Source of the DNA: Enterococcus innesii
GTDB taxonomy: Bacteria > Bacillota > Bacilli > Lactobacillales > Enterococcaceae
Assembly: GCA_018982785.1 (NCBI GenBank)
Contig: JAHHEN010000001.1
Coordinates: forward strand, 186,001-250,000
Length of the DNA stretch: 64,000 nt
Direction of reading: 5' to 3'
Below, piece by piece: positions 20,992 through 30,700 of this stretch. The stretch's first letter is position 1. Every line of letters begins with the position of its first letter. Position numbers and translations under genes: made by a program. The notes below the pieces were generated by a model, which did not search any database, was not told where the DNA came from, and saw nothing but the letters and a program-made list of their open reading frames with translations.

Positions 20992-21006
20992 CACATCTTT
21001 CAAAAG

Positions 21007-21049
21007 TTGTCCGTACATCTAAGATACCAAGAAACCGCTTCCGTGTCAA
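21007..21049 (-). promoter_or_regulatory. ara operon promoter with AraR box and cre-like site
   Basis: TTGACA (21044-21049), 17-bp spacer, TATCTT (21021-21026). The spacer (21030-21043) carries a cre-like sequence CGGAAGCGGTTTCT with AAGCG-TTTC core, 10 of 14 consensus positions. Just downstream, 21007-21018 reads ATGTACGGACAA, close to the Bacillus AraR half-site pattern TTGTACGTACAA. This fits autorepression plus catabolite repression. Confidence 0.6.
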
Positions 21050-21153
21050 TTGTTGCTATGGTTTTTTTCTAAAAAAAACCTGACGAAAAGAAGGTAAATG
21101 ATAACTCCCCCTTATTTTAATCAGAATAAAACGAATCAAAACACTATTTGTTG

Positions 21154-21159
21154 TATAAT
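21154..21159 (+). promoter_or_regulatory. Candidate -10 box of SHOCT gene
   Basis: TATAAT about 42 bp before the TTG start. No good -35 is visible. Confidence 0.45.
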
Positions 21160-21200
21160 TGAATAAAATGTCGCTTATTACGTTTAAGGAGGTAAGTGTT

Positions 21201-22021
21201 TTGACGAGAACACCTAATGAAACCTACGAGGAACCCATTATTTTGTATTCAAAAAAATATCGAGAGAATCGCAAACACGAGGCTAGTTGTCGCTGGTTTA
21301 TTACCAGTAAAGGTGTTTTGATAAACCATACCCATCCAAAAATCTCAGATGAAAAGATTCCCATGGCAAAAATTGCCGATGTGGAATTACATATAGGCAA
21401 AGGTCTCTTAGTGGACTACCTCCGACTGTGGGTACCTGGTGATTCTCACCTGCTTTATTTCATCAATCGAATCGATGCCCAAAAAGCCTATGATTTTTTA
21501 ACCACTCGCCTTGCAGCACTTGGCGGGCAATCAGCCAAAAGTTACGTGGATGAAGAGGCTGGAAAAATCAAGTTACTTTCCTATCATTATCGTGAGGCTT
21601 GGATCATTGCAGAAGATACCCTCACGATCCTCGACTACAAAAAGAAAGAAAAGCAGGTTGTGCAGATTCCCCAGATCACCAGTGTCAATCTGAAAGAAGT
21701 TGCCGAATCTGGTCTTTGGAAAGGCAATGGCTTCTTAGAACTGTATATTGGCGGCGGGGCAATCAGAGAAACCCATTCTCGCAGAAGGACGGAACCAAAC
21801 CACTCCCTTTGCTTTGCCGAAAAAGACCTGCTGATTGCTCGGATCATACAGCGCTATCTCACTAACTTCCCCGTGAGCATGCGATACTGCCCCCGCGATC
21901 AACTGTAAATCCGACGGCACAGGTCATTGCTGAACTACGTGAACTAAAAGTATTGGTTGACGAAGGAATTCTGACTGAAGAAGAATTTGCCTTCAAGAAA
22001 AAACAACTGTTAGGATTATAG
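21201..22021 (+). CDS. Hypothetical protein with C-terminal SHOCT domain, frameshifted
   Basis: About 273 residues, function unknown. TTG 21201 is the likely start: AAGGAGG lies 8 nt upstream, while the in-frame ATG at 21168 is right behind the -10 box. The N-terminal two-thirds look like two PH-like beta modules (SCRWFITSKGVLINH, VELHIGKGLLVDYL; EAWIIAEDTLTILDY, GFLELYIGGGA). The C-terminal SHOCT motif is IAELRELKVLVDEGILTEEE...KKKQLLGL. It falls in another frame because one C is missing at 21890-21894; without repair the protein stops at 21908. SHOCT domains occur at protein ends as putative oligomerisation or binding modules. No link to neighbours is visible. Confidence 0.72.
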
Positions 22022-22110
22022 AAGCAATCGCTTCGGGGAAAAAAGCAACCATCCTGCCATGCAAAGGCAGAGATTTCGGTGAAGGGCTGTGTTTTTTTCC
22101 TGAGAAAATT

Positions 22111-22140
22111 TTGAACGGTTTTTTTAGAACATGCTATACT
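22111..22140 (+). promoter_or_regulatory. Promoter of the PucR-type regulator
   Basis: TTGAAC (22111-22116), 18-bp spacer, TATACT (22135-22140) preceded by TGC (extended -10). Confidence 0.65.
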
Positions 22141-22181
22141 AAATGAAGAATACGTAGAGCATCTCAAAGGAGGTCTTTCTC

Positions 22182-23056
22182 ATTTTTTCTTTTAATGACA
22201 TCAAAGCGCGTTTTCCCCAGGCAACGCTGCATGACAAAGTATCCACAACGAAGGACATCGAATCCATCGCTTTCGGCAATAAATATATTTGGCTGCCAAC
22301 TGACCAATTAAGTGACAGTGAAAAACTGCTGATCCAACTGGGAAACGGCTCTTTGCAACCAGAAATCGATAACCGAAACCATCCATGGTATCCAATTTTA
22401 TTTGAACATCAGCCCGTTCAAGACCAAACGTGGGTCCGAATGCTGCAAGTTCATTTCACCCGACCCATCGACTCCTTGCAATCCGAATGGCTCGCAGAGA
22501 TCCAGCAAATGCTCCCTAGCGTGGTGGATCTTTTTTCCTCACCGAAGACCATGCGGTGATCGTAGAAAAACAAGATGGTGCCAATTTGCCCATCGAAGAT
22601 CTTGACGGCTTATTCGTGGCTTTGGATATGGATTTCGACTGCTATTCTCAGCTATTCGTCGGTCCCTTCCATCACCCACGCCACGACTTCACTACCTTAT
22701 GGACGAGTGAATCTACCCTGTTCAAAAATGAGTTAAAAACGAAAACTACCAGTAAAAGTATGGATCTGCCCAAAGTGGTCTTCTCTCTTTTTCGGAATGG
22801 CTTTTCCGAGTATATTTCCTTGTTCCGTACCTTGTATCTAGATTGGTTTGAAGAAGAGACCGAAACGATCATTCAATCACTGTGGCGCAATCAAGGCAAT
22901 GCGAGTTCTACTGCCAAAGAACTATTTATGCATCGGAATTCCCTTCTTTATAAGATCGATAAGTTTCAAACACTGACGCGCTTGAATTTAAAAAATATGG
23001 ATGATCTTTTGCTTTGCTATTTACTGATCGACCAATTCACCCATCAGAGCAATTAA
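22182..23056 (+). CDS. PucR-family type regulator with C-terminal helix-turn-helix, frameshifted, possible ATT start
   Basis: About 291 residues after repair. The C-terminal end is the PucR/CdaR helix-turn-helix (GNASSTAKELFMHRNSLLYKIDKF, then the LNLKNMDDLLLCYLLI tail). The N-terminal part has no domain I recognise. A T is missing from the T6 run at 22531-22536; restoring it joins LPSVVDLFF to LTEDHAVIVEKQDG. The first frame has no ATG or GTG close to the strong AAGGAGG (22167-22173). An ATT at 22182 sits at the ideal distance and would give M-FSFNDIKARFPQATL. Directly upstream of msmK, so it may regulate sugar uptake; this is inference. Confidence 0.75.
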
Positions 23057-23061
23057 ACAAC

Positions 23062-23096
23062 CTGCACAAGAAAACGTTTTTTTCTTGTGCAGGTTT
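23062..23096 (+). terminator. Long hairpin after the PucR-type gene
   Basis: AACCTGCACAAGAAAA / TTTTCTTGTGCAGGTT, nearly perfect with a small loop; T-run after it is short. Confidence 0.7.
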
Positions 23097-23107
23097 CCGT
23101 TGCACAT

Positions 23108-23121
23108 TCGAAGCGTTTTCA
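23108..23121. promoter_or_regulatory. cre-like site upstream of msmK
   Basis: TGAAAACGCTTCGA on the minus strand (TCGAAGCGTTTTCA on plus) matches the CcpA cre consensus TGWAARCGYTWNCW at all but one position. Lies about 43 bp before msmK. Confidence 0.5.
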
Positions 23122-23163
23122 TTTATGCTATTCATGTAAACTAAATGGAAAGAGGTAATCCCA

Positions 23164-24273
23164 ATGGTAGAAATGGCCTTAAAAAATATCCACAAAAAAT
23201 ATGATAATAATGATGCGTATTCGGTAACTGATTTTAATTTAGATATCGCTGATCGCGAATTCATCGTTTTCGTCGGACCTTCTGGTTGCGGAAAATCCAC
23301 AACCCTTCGAATGATCGCTGGTTTAGAAGATATTTCTGAAGGCGAATTGAGCATCGGTGGAAAAGTAATGAACGATGTGGCACCAAAAGACCGCGACATC
23401 GCGATGGTTTTCCAGAACTACGCATTGTATCCACATATGACTGTTTTCAACAACATGGCATTTGGTTTGAAATTGCGTAAATACGACAAAGAAGAAATCA
23501 AAAAACGGGTAGAAAATGCCGCTGAGATCTTAGGATTGACAGAATACTTAGATCGTAAACCAGCTGCCCTTTCAGGTGGTCAGCGTCAACGGGTTGCCCT
23601 AGGCCGTGCCATCGTTCGTGATGCCAAAGTCTTCTTGATGGATGAGCCGTTGTCAAACTTAGATGCGAAATTGCGGGTTGCCATGCGAGCGGAAATCGCA
23701 AAATTACACCAACGTTTAGAAACAACGACGATCTATGTAACCCATGACCAAACAGAAGCGATGACCATGGCTGACCGGATCGTTATCATGAAAGATGGCT
23801 TCATTCAACAAATCGGTTCACCCAAAGAAGTCTACAACACGCCGAAAAATATTTTCGTTGCCGGCTTTATCGGTTCACCAGCAATGAACTTCTTCAATGT
23901 TACGTTGAAAAACGGCATGATCTCTGATGGACAAAGCTTGAACTTACGTATTCCTGAAGGCAAGAACAAGGTTCTTGTGGAAAAAGGTTACGAAGGCAAA
24001 CAATTAGTCTTTGGTATTCGTCCAGAAGATATCCACAGTGAACAAATCGCATTGGAAGCTTCTCCTGAAGCAACTGTACGTGCCGAAGTAGTCGTATCTG
24101 AATTATTAGGTGCAGAAACGATGCTTTATACACGTGTAGGTGCGACTGAATTTATCTCGAAAGTTGATGCCCGCGACTTCCACCGTCCAGGTGAAACAGT
24201 TGATTTAGCTTTCAACATCAACAAAGCACACTTCTTCGATAAAGATTCAGAAAATGTCATCACACTTCCTTAA
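23164..24273 (+). CDS. msmK: Multiple-sugar ABC transporter ATPase MsmK/UgpC family
   Basis: 369-residue ATPase of carbohydrate ABC importers (CUT1). Walker A is [10 protein letters not shown], the signature is [16 protein letters not shown], Walker B is [15 protein letters not shown], and the H-loop is [14 protein letters not shown]. The C-terminal third is the regulatory TOBE/OB domain ([17 protein letters not shown]). In streptococci one MsmK serves several sugar transporters that lack an ATPase gene. Here it stands alone with a cre-like site before it, and the LplABC system at 53.6-57.9 kb has no ATPase, so sharing is plausible. The start follows GAGG. Confidence 0.94.
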   Translation: MVEMALKNIHKKYDNNDAYSVTDFNLDIADREFIVFVGPSGCGKSTTLRMIAGLEDISEGELSIGGKVMNDVAPKDRDIAMVFQNYALYPHMTVFNNMAFGLKLRKYDKEEIKKRVENAAEILGLTEYLDRKPAALSGGQRQRVALGRAIVRDAKVFLMDEPLSNLDAKLRVAMRAEIAKLHQRLETTTIYVTHDQTEAMTMADRIVIMKDGFIQQIGSPKEVYNTPKNIFVAGFIGSPAMNFFNVTLKNGMISDGQSLNLRIPEGKNKVLVEKGYEGKQLVFGIRPEDIHSEQIALEASPEATVRAEVVVSELLGAETMLYTRVGATEFISKVDARDFHRPGETVDLAFNINKAHFFDKDSENVITLP

Positions 24274-24362
24274 TTTGTAGTTACCATGCACTGTTCTCGG
24301 ATTTGCCCCCTAGGCAGTCGCATTTAACTAATATCCACTTTTATTCCTTATTTGTATCCCCT

Positions 24363-24394
24363 AAAAACAGACAGTCAGCCGACTGTCTGTTTTT
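24363..24394. terminator. Bidirectional terminator between msmK and fucosidase
   Basis: Perfect stem AAAAACAGACAGTC / GACTGTCTGTTTTT, loop AGCC. Serves the convergent msmK and fucosidase genes. Confidence 0.9.
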
Positions 24395-24405
24395 GGGTTG
24401 CTTTT

Positions 24406-25863
24406 TTATTCTTCGTGAGGCACATAGCGAGCGGCCATGGTTTGAATGATCGGTGTTTGCCGAACTTGAGTAAAAACGATTTTGACAGCAGACACGCCGA
24501 CCGCTTCAAAGCTGATGATTTTTTGATAGCCGATCGTCACTATTTCGGTCAGCAACTGTGGTCCTTCTGCCGTTTGCAGAAAAATTTTTGCTTTTTCTAC
24601 CCGTTGCCCATATTGAATCGCTTCTTTCAGTACAAGTGTATTGATGACGACCGGTTCTGAAAAATGTAGGGTCAGCCATGGCCGTTTGTCTTCCAGGTCC
24701 GGTTTCCAATACTGGCCAAACGCTTGAGATAGTTGGAGCTTATCCATTCTGCTGGACACACTGGTTGAAGAGCTCGCAAACGTGCCGTTCCTTTCAGTCG
24801 TCACCTCTTTCAATTGTTTAATCGAGTGACCTAATTGCTGCAATGCCTTTTGATCCATTGGATGGATCATACCATCCGGCATCGGCGGCACATTAAGTAG
24901 AAAAGAACTATTGCCCCCAACGCTCTGCTTGTAAAAGGACCAGAGCTCAGCACCGCTTTTTACTTGTTGGTCTTCTGATGGATGATAAAACCAGCCGGGG
25001 CGAATTGATAAGTTGACCTCAGCAGGGTACCAAGCCAATTCAGCAGCTTCTTTAATGCCGTACTTTTTCAGCGCTTGTCGGCTTCCTAAATCCATTTCCA
25101 TACTGGAGATCGATTGCCGAAACGCTGTGCTATCGGCTTTTTGCGAATGACTCGCTGTTTTTTCAGCATCCTTTAATGCTGCTGGCACCACACTCCATTC
25201 TTGAAGTCTGGTTTGCCCCGCTTCGTTTCCTACCCAGCGGACATCCGGTCCGCAAATCGCAATCACCGCATTGGGTTGAAGCTCTCGAATCACTTGATAA
25301 TACCGTTCCCAATCATAGTTTTGGCGTTTTCCATTGGGCCCTTCACCATTGGCGCCATCTAACCATATTTCGAATATATCACCATAATTGGTTAAAAGTT
25401 CTGTCAACTGCGCCGTATAAAAATCATCATAGGCTTGCCCCATTCCATAACAAGCTTCATGCTGATCCCAAGGCGATAAATAAATGCCGAATTTCAGGTC
25501 TGCTTGACGGCAAGCATCAGAAAGTTCTTTCACTAAATCACCTTGACCATTACGCCAGGGCGTTGAAGCGACTGTAAAAGCAGTGTGCTGGCTTGGCCAT
25601 AAGCAAAAGCCGTCATGGTGTTTGCAGGTCAAAATGATTCCCTGCATACCGCTTTGCTTCATTGTGGAAACCCATTGATGACAGTCTAAATTTTGCGGGT
25701 CAAATACCGTTGGCGACTCATTGCCGAGCCCCCATTCACGATTGGTCATCGTATTGAGACCAAAGTGGATAAAGCCATAAAATTCCAACTGCTGCCACTG
25801 TAGTTGTCGTTTACTGGGGCGAATCTGGGTAAGTTCTGCTGGTTCGATAATCTGTTCCTCCAT
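24406..25863 (-). CDS. Alpha-L-fucosidase, glycoside hydrolase family 29
   Basis: About 485 residues. The catalytic domain shows LEFYGFIHFGLNT, ILTCKHHDGFCLWPS, FGIYLSPWDQH and the nucleophile region EIWLDGANGEG (Asp), as in GH29 fucosidases. The last third (from about residue 360) is beta-rich and resembles a carbohydrate-binding discoidin-type module. There is no signal peptide, so the enzyme probably acts inside the cell on imported fucosylated oligosaccharides. The start chosen (25863, MEEQIIEPAEL) gives the usual N-terminus, but no convincing ribosome binding site precedes it; in-frame starts reach up to 25971. Start uncertain, function likely. Confidence 0.85.
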   Translation of the reverse strand: MEEQIIEPAELTQIRPSKRQLQWQQLEFYGFIHFGLNTMTNREWGLGNESPTVFDPQNLDCHQWVSTMKQSGMQGIILTCKHHDGFCLWPSQHTAFTVASTPWRNGQGDLVKELSDACRQADLKFGIYLSPWDQHEACYGMGQAYDDFYTAQLTELLTNYGDIFEIWLDGANGEGPNGKRQNYDWERYYQVIRELQPNAVIAICGPDVRWVGNEAGQTRLQEWSVVPAALKDAEKTASHSQKADSTAFRQSISSMEMDLGSRQALKKYGIKEAAELAWYPAEVNLSIRPGWFYHPSEDQQVKSGAELWSFYKQSVGGNSSFLLNVPPMPDGMIHPMDQKALQQLGHSIKQLKEVTTERNGTFASSSTSVSSRMDKLQLSQAFGQYWKPDLEDKRPWLTLHFSEPVVINTLVLKEAIQYGQRVEKAKIFLQTAEGPQLLTEIVTIGYQKIISFEAVGVSAVKIVFTQVRQTPIIQTMAARYVPHEE

Positions 25864-26055
25864 TCTATGAGTTGTTTGCTGCTTTAAGGAAACAGATGCA
25901 AGATCGATTCTTGACTGTTTCCTCATTGGAAAAGATCCGCCGCCTTTACTGTACTTTTGCCACCTGTCCACTCACTGGCAAACGAAGTACAAGAACTGAC
26001 CGAAGCAGCATTCAATCGGCGGTTCTTCCCTATCAGGTGATCAAACTACTTTACG

Positions 26056-26101
26056 ATAAAAAGAGTAGTGCTTGCTTGGGGGATTCGCAAGGCACTACTC
26101 T
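26056..26101 (-). terminator. Terminator of the sugar ABC operon
   Basis: Stem AGAGTAGTGCCTTGC / GCAAGCACTACTCT with one bulge, followed by TTTTT on the minus strand, 45 bp after the EIIB-like gene. Confidence 0.85.
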
Positions 26102-26145
26102 AAACAACATATTCAAACGCTGAAACACATAGCTCTTTTTTGAGC

Positions 26146-26481
26146 CTAGCGATCGTTTTGTAAGAGGGTCAGGCTGTCTGTAAGGACAGCTTCGCCATCT
26201 AACAGCTCATAATCTGTTTCTTTGATTAATTTATATGGCACCGCTTTGACCATGAGAAAGTCTTTTAATCGATTGACTTCGTACTTCGACTGCGGACCGA
26301 TCAGCAAGGCATCGACGGTTTGTTGCTGCAGGATCTGTTCAGCAATGATGGCTGGTGCCGAATAGATATGCACAGCTAGCCCTTTTTCATCTGCGGCCCG
26401 CTGCATGTTTTTTACTAAGAGTCCCGTAGTGATGCCGGCGGTACAAATCAATAAAATCGTCTTTTGTGCTTGGTCCTCCAT
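26146..26481 (-). CDS. Orphan PTS EIIB-like protein (Lac/cellobiose family)
   Basis: 111 residues resembling lactose/cellobiose-type EIIB. A conserved Cys lies in ILLICTAGITTGLLVKNM, in the position of the phosphorylated cysteine, though the usual CxxGxSTS is changed to CTAGITT. A later IGPQSKYE and NRLKDFL fit the fold. It is the last gene of an ABC sugar operon, 12 bp after the permease, and no EIIA or EIIC is nearby. It could be a phosphorylation-dependent regulator of the ABC system, or a remnant of a PTS. No function is proven. Confidence 0.7.
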   Translation of the reverse strand: MEDQAQKTILLICTAGITTGLLVKNMQRAADEKGLAVHIYSAPAIIAEQILQQQTVDALLIGPQSKYEVNRLKDFLMVKAVPYKLIKETDYELLDGEAVLTDSLTLLQNDR

Positions 26482-26493
26482 AAACAGGCCCTC

Positions 26494-27690
26494 CTACGAA
26501 ATTTTCTTTTTCTTATTGTAGATATCCAACACGACAGCCAGCAGCAAAATCAACCCTTTGATGGCTTGCTGCCAATCGACACCGACTCCTAAGATCGACA
26601 TCCCATTGTTTAAGACACCCATCACGAGACCACCGACGATCGCCCCCATCACGGTACCAATACCGCCTGAGGTGGAAGCACCGCCGAAATACACTGCGGC
26701 CATCGCATCTAATTCCATTGACGTTCCCGCTTGCGGTGTGGCTGCATTCAACCGAGCGGCTAAAACCAAGCCCGCCAAAGCTGCCATCATCCCCATGTTC
26801 ACGAAGACCCAGAAGGTGATTTTCTTCGTCTTGATCCCAGAAAGTTCGGCTGCTTTTTTGTTGCCGCCGGTTGCATAGATTTGACGACCAGCGACGGTTT
26901 TGTTAGTCAAAAAGCCATAGGCAGCCACGATCACTCCTAAGACGATCAAAATGATCGGATACCCTTGATAAGAGGCAAAGATATAGGTAGCACCGAGAAA
27001 TACGACCGCAGTAAAGACGGCTTTAAAGGCAAAGGCTGCCATTGATTCCACTTCAAAAAGATTTTTTTTGCGACGCTCACGGGTCCGCCATTGGCCTAAA
27101 ATCAGGACGCCCGTGATCACTACACCTAAAATCATGGAAAGTAAATGGATCTGACCGCCTGCAATATCTGGCAAATACCCAGTAGAAATTTGTTGGAATG
27201 CCTTGGGAAACGGCGCCAAGGATTGACCGCCTAAGACGACTTGGGTCAGTCCTCGAAACATCAGTAAACCAGACAAGGTCACAATAAATGCTGGGATACC
27301 GACATACGCGACCCAGAAGCCTTGCCAGGCACCGATCACTGCCCCCATCAGTAAGCAAAGAGGCACTGCCAGCCAAGGACTGATGCCGTTATTGACCATT
27401 AAGACGCCTGCAATCGCACCGACAAACGCCATCACGGACCCTACGGATAGATCGACGTGTCCTAACAAGACGACCAAAAGCATACCAGCTGCCAAAACGA
27501 GAATATGACTGTTTTGCAACACGAGGTTGGTGATATTCAGCGGCCGCCAGAAAATCCCATCGGTCATGAGCTGAAAGGCCACCAATAATACTGCTAAGAT
27601 AATGATCATACTGTATTTACTAAAGATTTCCAGTGCCTTTTCTTTCAGCGAATGGCTGCGTTCTTTTTTTAATTTATTGGTTGTTTCCAT
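26494..27690 (-). CDS. mmsB: Sugar ABC transporter permease, MmsB/XylH type
   Basis: 398-residue membrane permease of the CUT2 class with about ten membrane helices. It carries the GHVDLSVGSVMAFVGAIAGVL stretch, PAFIVTLSGLLMFRG and YATGGNKKAAELSGI typical of ribose/xylose/galactose permeases. ATG 27690 comes one base after the ATPase stop, indicating translational coupling. It dimerises and is driven by the upstream ATPase. The substrate is not told by the permease itself; the ara operon 5 kb away and the binding protein suggest a monosaccharide such as L-arabinose, D-xylose or D-galactose. Confidence 0.9.
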   Translation of the reverse strand: METTNKLKKERSHSLKEKALEIFSKYSMIIILAVLLVAFQLMTDGIFWRPLNITNLVLQNSHILVLAAGMLLVVLLGHVDLSVGSVMAFVGAIAGVLMVNNGISPWLAVPLCLLMGAVIGAWQGFWVAYVGIPAFIVTLSGLLMFRGLTQVVLGGQSLAPFPKAFQQISTGYLPDIAGGQIHLLSMILGVVITGVLILGQWRTRERRKKNLFEVESMAAFAFKAVFTAVVFLGATYIFASYQGYPIILIVLGVIVAAYGFLTNKTVAGRQIYATGGNKKAAELSGIKTKKITFWVFVNMGMMAALAGLVLAARLNAATPQAGTSMELDAMAAVYFGGASTSGGIGTVMGAIVGGLVMGVLNNGMSILGVGVDWQQAIKGLILLLAVVLDIYNKKKKIS

Positions 27691-27691
27691 C

Positions 27692-29221
27692 TCAAACACC
27701 ACTCTCTTCTAATGTCATTAGATTCATCAATCGTTCTTGATCCGCCTCTTCCCGCAGGACCTCGCCAGTGAAGCGTCCTTCGTTCATCGTATAGATTCGG
27801 TCACACATGCCTAATAGTTCTGGCAGCTCCGAGGAGATGATGCAAATGGCTTTGCCAGCTGCTGCCATCTCTTCGATGATCGTATAGATTTCGTATTTCG
27901 CCCCGACATCGATCCCACGGGTCGGTTCATCTAAAAATAAGATGTCTGGTGTGGTCATCAGCCATTTTGCCAAAACAACTTTTTGCTGATTCCCGCCACT
28001 CAAGCTGCCGACGTTTTGATAGATTGAATTGGTTTTGGTCCGCATTTTTTTGCGGAATTCTTCTGCCATCGTGACTTCTTTTTCTTTATCGATGACCCCT
28101 TGGCGGCTGATTTTGGCAAGACTAGCAATGGTGGTATTCTCGCGAATATCCATCAGCAGATTCAAGCCCAGCGCTTTTCTGTCTTCCGACACATAGGCTA
28201 ACCCATTTTTGATGGCGGTTGGCACGTCTTTGACAGAAATCGGTTGGCCGTCTTTATAGACTTCCCCGGAAATCGAACTGCCGTAGGAATGACCGAAGAC
28301 GCTCATGGCAAACTCAGTCCGTCCCGCACCCATCAAACCGGCGATACCGATGATCTCTCCTTTGCGGATCATCAAGTTCAAATTTTCATTCACCACACGG
28401 GTATGGTCGATTGGATGATGGACCGTCCAATTTTTGACTTCAAAAAACGGTTCACCAATAGTGGGGTTCCGCTCTGGGTAGCGATTGGTCAAGTCTCGCC
28501 CAACCATGCCGCGAATGATGCGCTCTTCAGAGATTTCGGTGCCGCTAAGCGTCTCGATCGTTTGCCCGTCTCGTAAAATCGTGATCCGATCCGCCACATT
28601 GACGATTTCATTCAGCTTGTGGGAGATGATGATGGAAGTGATCCCTTGGTTGCGAAACTCTTTGATCAGCTCTAACAGATTGGCACTTTCTTCTTCATTC
28701 AACGCCGCGGTTGGTTCATCTAAAATCAACAATCGGACGGATTTTGAAAATGCTTTGGCAATTTCCACCAGCTGTTGATGCCCGACACCGATTTGTGAAA
28801 CCAGCGTATTCGGGTCTAATTTTAAGCCAACGATCTTTAAGAGGTTGTCCGTTTTCTTTTCGGTCAGATCCCAATCAATGATGCCGTGTTTGGCTTGTTC
28901 ATTTCCTAGAAAGATATTTTCTTTGATCGACAGGTAAGGACTTAAGGCTAACTCTTGATGAATAATAACGATTCCTTTGTCCTCACTGTCCCGCAAATCT
29001 TTGAACTTGCATAACTCCCCTTCATAATAGATCTCTCCGTCATAGCTGCCGTAAGGATAGAGTCCGCTTAAGACATTCATCAGCGTGGACTTGCCGGCGC
29101 CATTTTCTCCACACAGTGCGTGGATCTCTCCTCGCTCGATCGAGAGGTTGACGTTATCAAGGGCGCGAACCCCTGAAAACTCTTTGACGATGCCTTTCAT
29201 CATCAAAATATTATCTGCCAT
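27692..29221 (-). CDS. mmsA: Sugar ABC transporter ATPase with two nucleotide domains, MmsA/GguA type
   Basis: 509-residue double ATPase of CUT2 transporters. The first domain has Walker [29 protein letters not shown] and [11 protein letters not shown]. The second has a modified Walker A ([10 protein letters not shown]), signature [15 protein letters not shown] and [12 protein letters not shown]. The degenerate second Walker A is normal for this class. The start follows a GAAAGAAC-type weak site. It overlaps translation with the permease and follows the binding protein by 146 bp, which include an inverted repeat. Confidence 0.93.
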   Translation of the reverse strand: MADNILMMKGIVKEFSGVRALDNVNLSIERGEIHALCGENGAGKSTLMNVLSGLYPYGSYDGEIYYEGELCKFKDLRDSEDKGIVIIHQELALSPYLSIKENIFLGNEQAKHGIIDWDLTEKKTDNLLKIVGLKLDPNTLVSQIGVGHQQLVEIAKAFSKSVRLLILDEPTAALNEEESANLLELIKEFRNQGITSIIISHKLNEIVNVADRITILRDGQTIETLSGTEISEERIIRGMVGRDLTNRYPERNPTIGEPFFEVKNWTVHHPIDHTRVVNENLNLMIRKGEIIGIAGLMGAGRTEFAMSVFGHSYGSSISGEVYKDGQPISVKDVPTAIKNGLAYVSEDRKALGLNLLMDIRENTTIASLAKISRQGVIDKEKEVTMAEEFRKKMRTKTNSIYQNVGSLSGGNQQKVVLAKWLMTTPDILFLDEPTRGIDVGAKYEIYTIIEEMAAAGKAICIISSELPELLGMCDRIYTMNEGRFTGEVLREEADQERLMNLMTLEESGV

Positions 29222-29279
29222 GTTCTTTCACCCTTTTCCTTTTTATGTAAAAGTGAACCGATCCGTTTGTAAGAAAAGC

Positions 29280-29314
29280 GGAAAGAACGAATACTGGGGA
29301 TGATTCGTTCTTCC
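29280..29314 (-). other. Intercistronic hairpin between binding protein and ATPase genes
   Basis: AAGAACGAAT / ATTCGTTCTT stem with a 10-nt loop and no T-run. Such hairpins often stabilise the upstream message, giving more binding protein than ATPase and permease. Confidence 0.55.
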
Positions 29315-29367
29315 CTACTGCTTTCGGGGAAACTAGCATCTTTTCTCGCTGGATCTGTACTTCTTGC

Positions 29368-30468
29368 TTAAATGCCTAGCTCTTCTTCTGTATAGTAATC
29401 GGTATCGATTAGTTCTTCTTTGTAGTTGTCGCTATCCACAGAAACGGGATTTGACAAATAGGTTGGTACGACTTTGACGCCATTGTCATAGGTTTCCGTA
29501 TCGTTGACCGGGACTTCCTCGCCATTGGTGATGGCTTCGATCATTTCGATCGTGTTTTTCGCTAACACCCGTGTATCTTTGAAAATCGTTTGGGTTTGTT
29601 CACCCGCGATGATTGATTTCACTCCTGCCACCGTCGCATCTTGACCGGTGATCACAGGCAGTGGTTTATCGGAGGAACCATAGCCAACGCCTTTAAGCGA
29701 TGAAATGATTCCTAGGCTGATTGGATCGTAAGGTGAAAGAACAGCATCCAATGTTTGATCCGTATAGTTGGCACTCAACAAGTTGTCCATCCGAGCTTGT
29801 GCAGTTGAACCATCCCAACGCAAGGTAGCGATTTGGTTGAAGTTGGTTTGACCAGAAGGAACGACTAGCTGTCCGCTGTCAAAGTATTGTTGGAAGACCG
29901 AAAGGACCCCATTATAATTGATCAGTGCATTGTTATCATCTGGAGAGCCGCCGAATAATTCAATGTTAAATGGTCCTTCACCGTCTTTGAGACCTAATTT
30001 GTCTTCAATATAAGACGCTTGCAGCACGCCGACCCCAAAATTATCAAAGGTGGCATAATAATCGACGTATTCCGAGTTCATCAGTAAACGGTCATAGGCG
30101 ATGACTGTGATGTCTTCGTTATGGGCTTTTTCCAACACGTCCGTCAGTGCCGACCCATCGATCGAGGCGATCACTAAAGTATCAACGCCTTTGGTGATCA
30201 TGTTCTCAATTTGTGCCACTTGGTTTTCTACTTTGTCTTCTCCATATTGCAGGTCAGTTTTATAGCCAAGCTTCTCTAATTCCTCTACCATATTGTCGCC
30301 ATCTGCGATCCATCGTTCTGCCGATTTGGTCGGCATCGCAATCCCAACAAATCCTTTGTCTCCGTCACCGTTTGCCCCGCTATCTGATCCATTCCCACAA
30401 GCTGCTAACAATCCACCAACCAATAAGGTGGATGCTAGGACGACCAATTTACCAAAAGTACCTTTCAT
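29368..30468 (-). CDS. Sugar-binding lipoprotein, ChvE type
   Basis: 366-residue extracellular solute-binding protein. Signal [25 protein letters not shown] shows the lipobox LAAC; Cys is then lipidated. The mature part is a family 4 periplasmic-binding fold ([70 protein letters not shown]), close to ChvE/xylose/galactose-binding proteins. The start at 30468 follows GGAGGGA. It leads the operon ChvE-MmsA-MmsB-EIIB. Divergent genes 30701-34692 encode a likely sensor for it. Ligand inferred to be a pentose or related monosaccharide. Confidence 0.9.
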   Translation of the reverse strand: MKGTFGKLVVLASTLLVGGLLAACGNGSDSGANGDGDKGFVGIAMPTKSAERWIADGDNMVEELEKLGYKTDLQYGEDKVENQVAQIENMITKGVDTLVIASIDGSALTDVLEKAHNEDITVIAYDRLLMNSEYVDYYATFDNFGVGVLQASYIEDKLGLKDGEGPFNIELFGGSPDDNNALINYNGVLSVFQQYFDSGQLVVPSGQTNFNQIATLRWDGSTAQARMDNLLSANYTDQTLDAVLSPYDPISLGIISSLKGVGYGSSDKPLPVITGQDATVAGVKSIIAGEQTQTIFKDTRVLAKNTIEMIEAITNGEEVPVNDTETYDNGVKVVPTYLSNPVSVDSDNYKEELIDTDYYTEEELGI

Positions 30469-30548
30469 TGTGATCCCTCCATGTCTTTTTCTTACATATT
30501 CAGTATAGCCAGTTAAGGAATCGCTTACATTTAGATTTTTTCGAGGTT

Positions 30549-30665
30549 TCTTGGATTTCTTGAGAAAAAACGGCCCAGTTGCCCCCTTTTCTCTTTGGAA
30601 TCTTGGATTTTTTAAGATTCCCTTGGTTTTTATTTGATTTGATATTTTGTGTAAAGCGCTTCCGT
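30549..30665. promoter_or_regulatory. Divergent control region of the sugar ABC operon and its sensor operon
   Basis: Two copies of TCTTGGATTTYTT (30549-30561 and 30601-30613), 52 bp apart, about five helical turns. An inverted repeat GGAATCTT / AAGATTCC overlaps the second copy. TATACT near 30510 on the minus strand is a likely -10 for the ABC operon with a poor -35, as expected for an activator-dependent promoter. AAAGCGCTT at about 30656 is a weak cre-like core. Confidence 0.5.
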
Positions 30666-30700
30666 ATTTTTTAGTAGAATAGACTATAGAGGTGAAAAAA

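Noticed and set aside
21060-21080. GGTTTTTTT-CT-AAAAAAACC hairpin as a terminator
   Set aside because: A/T-only stem of low stability with no gene ending there.
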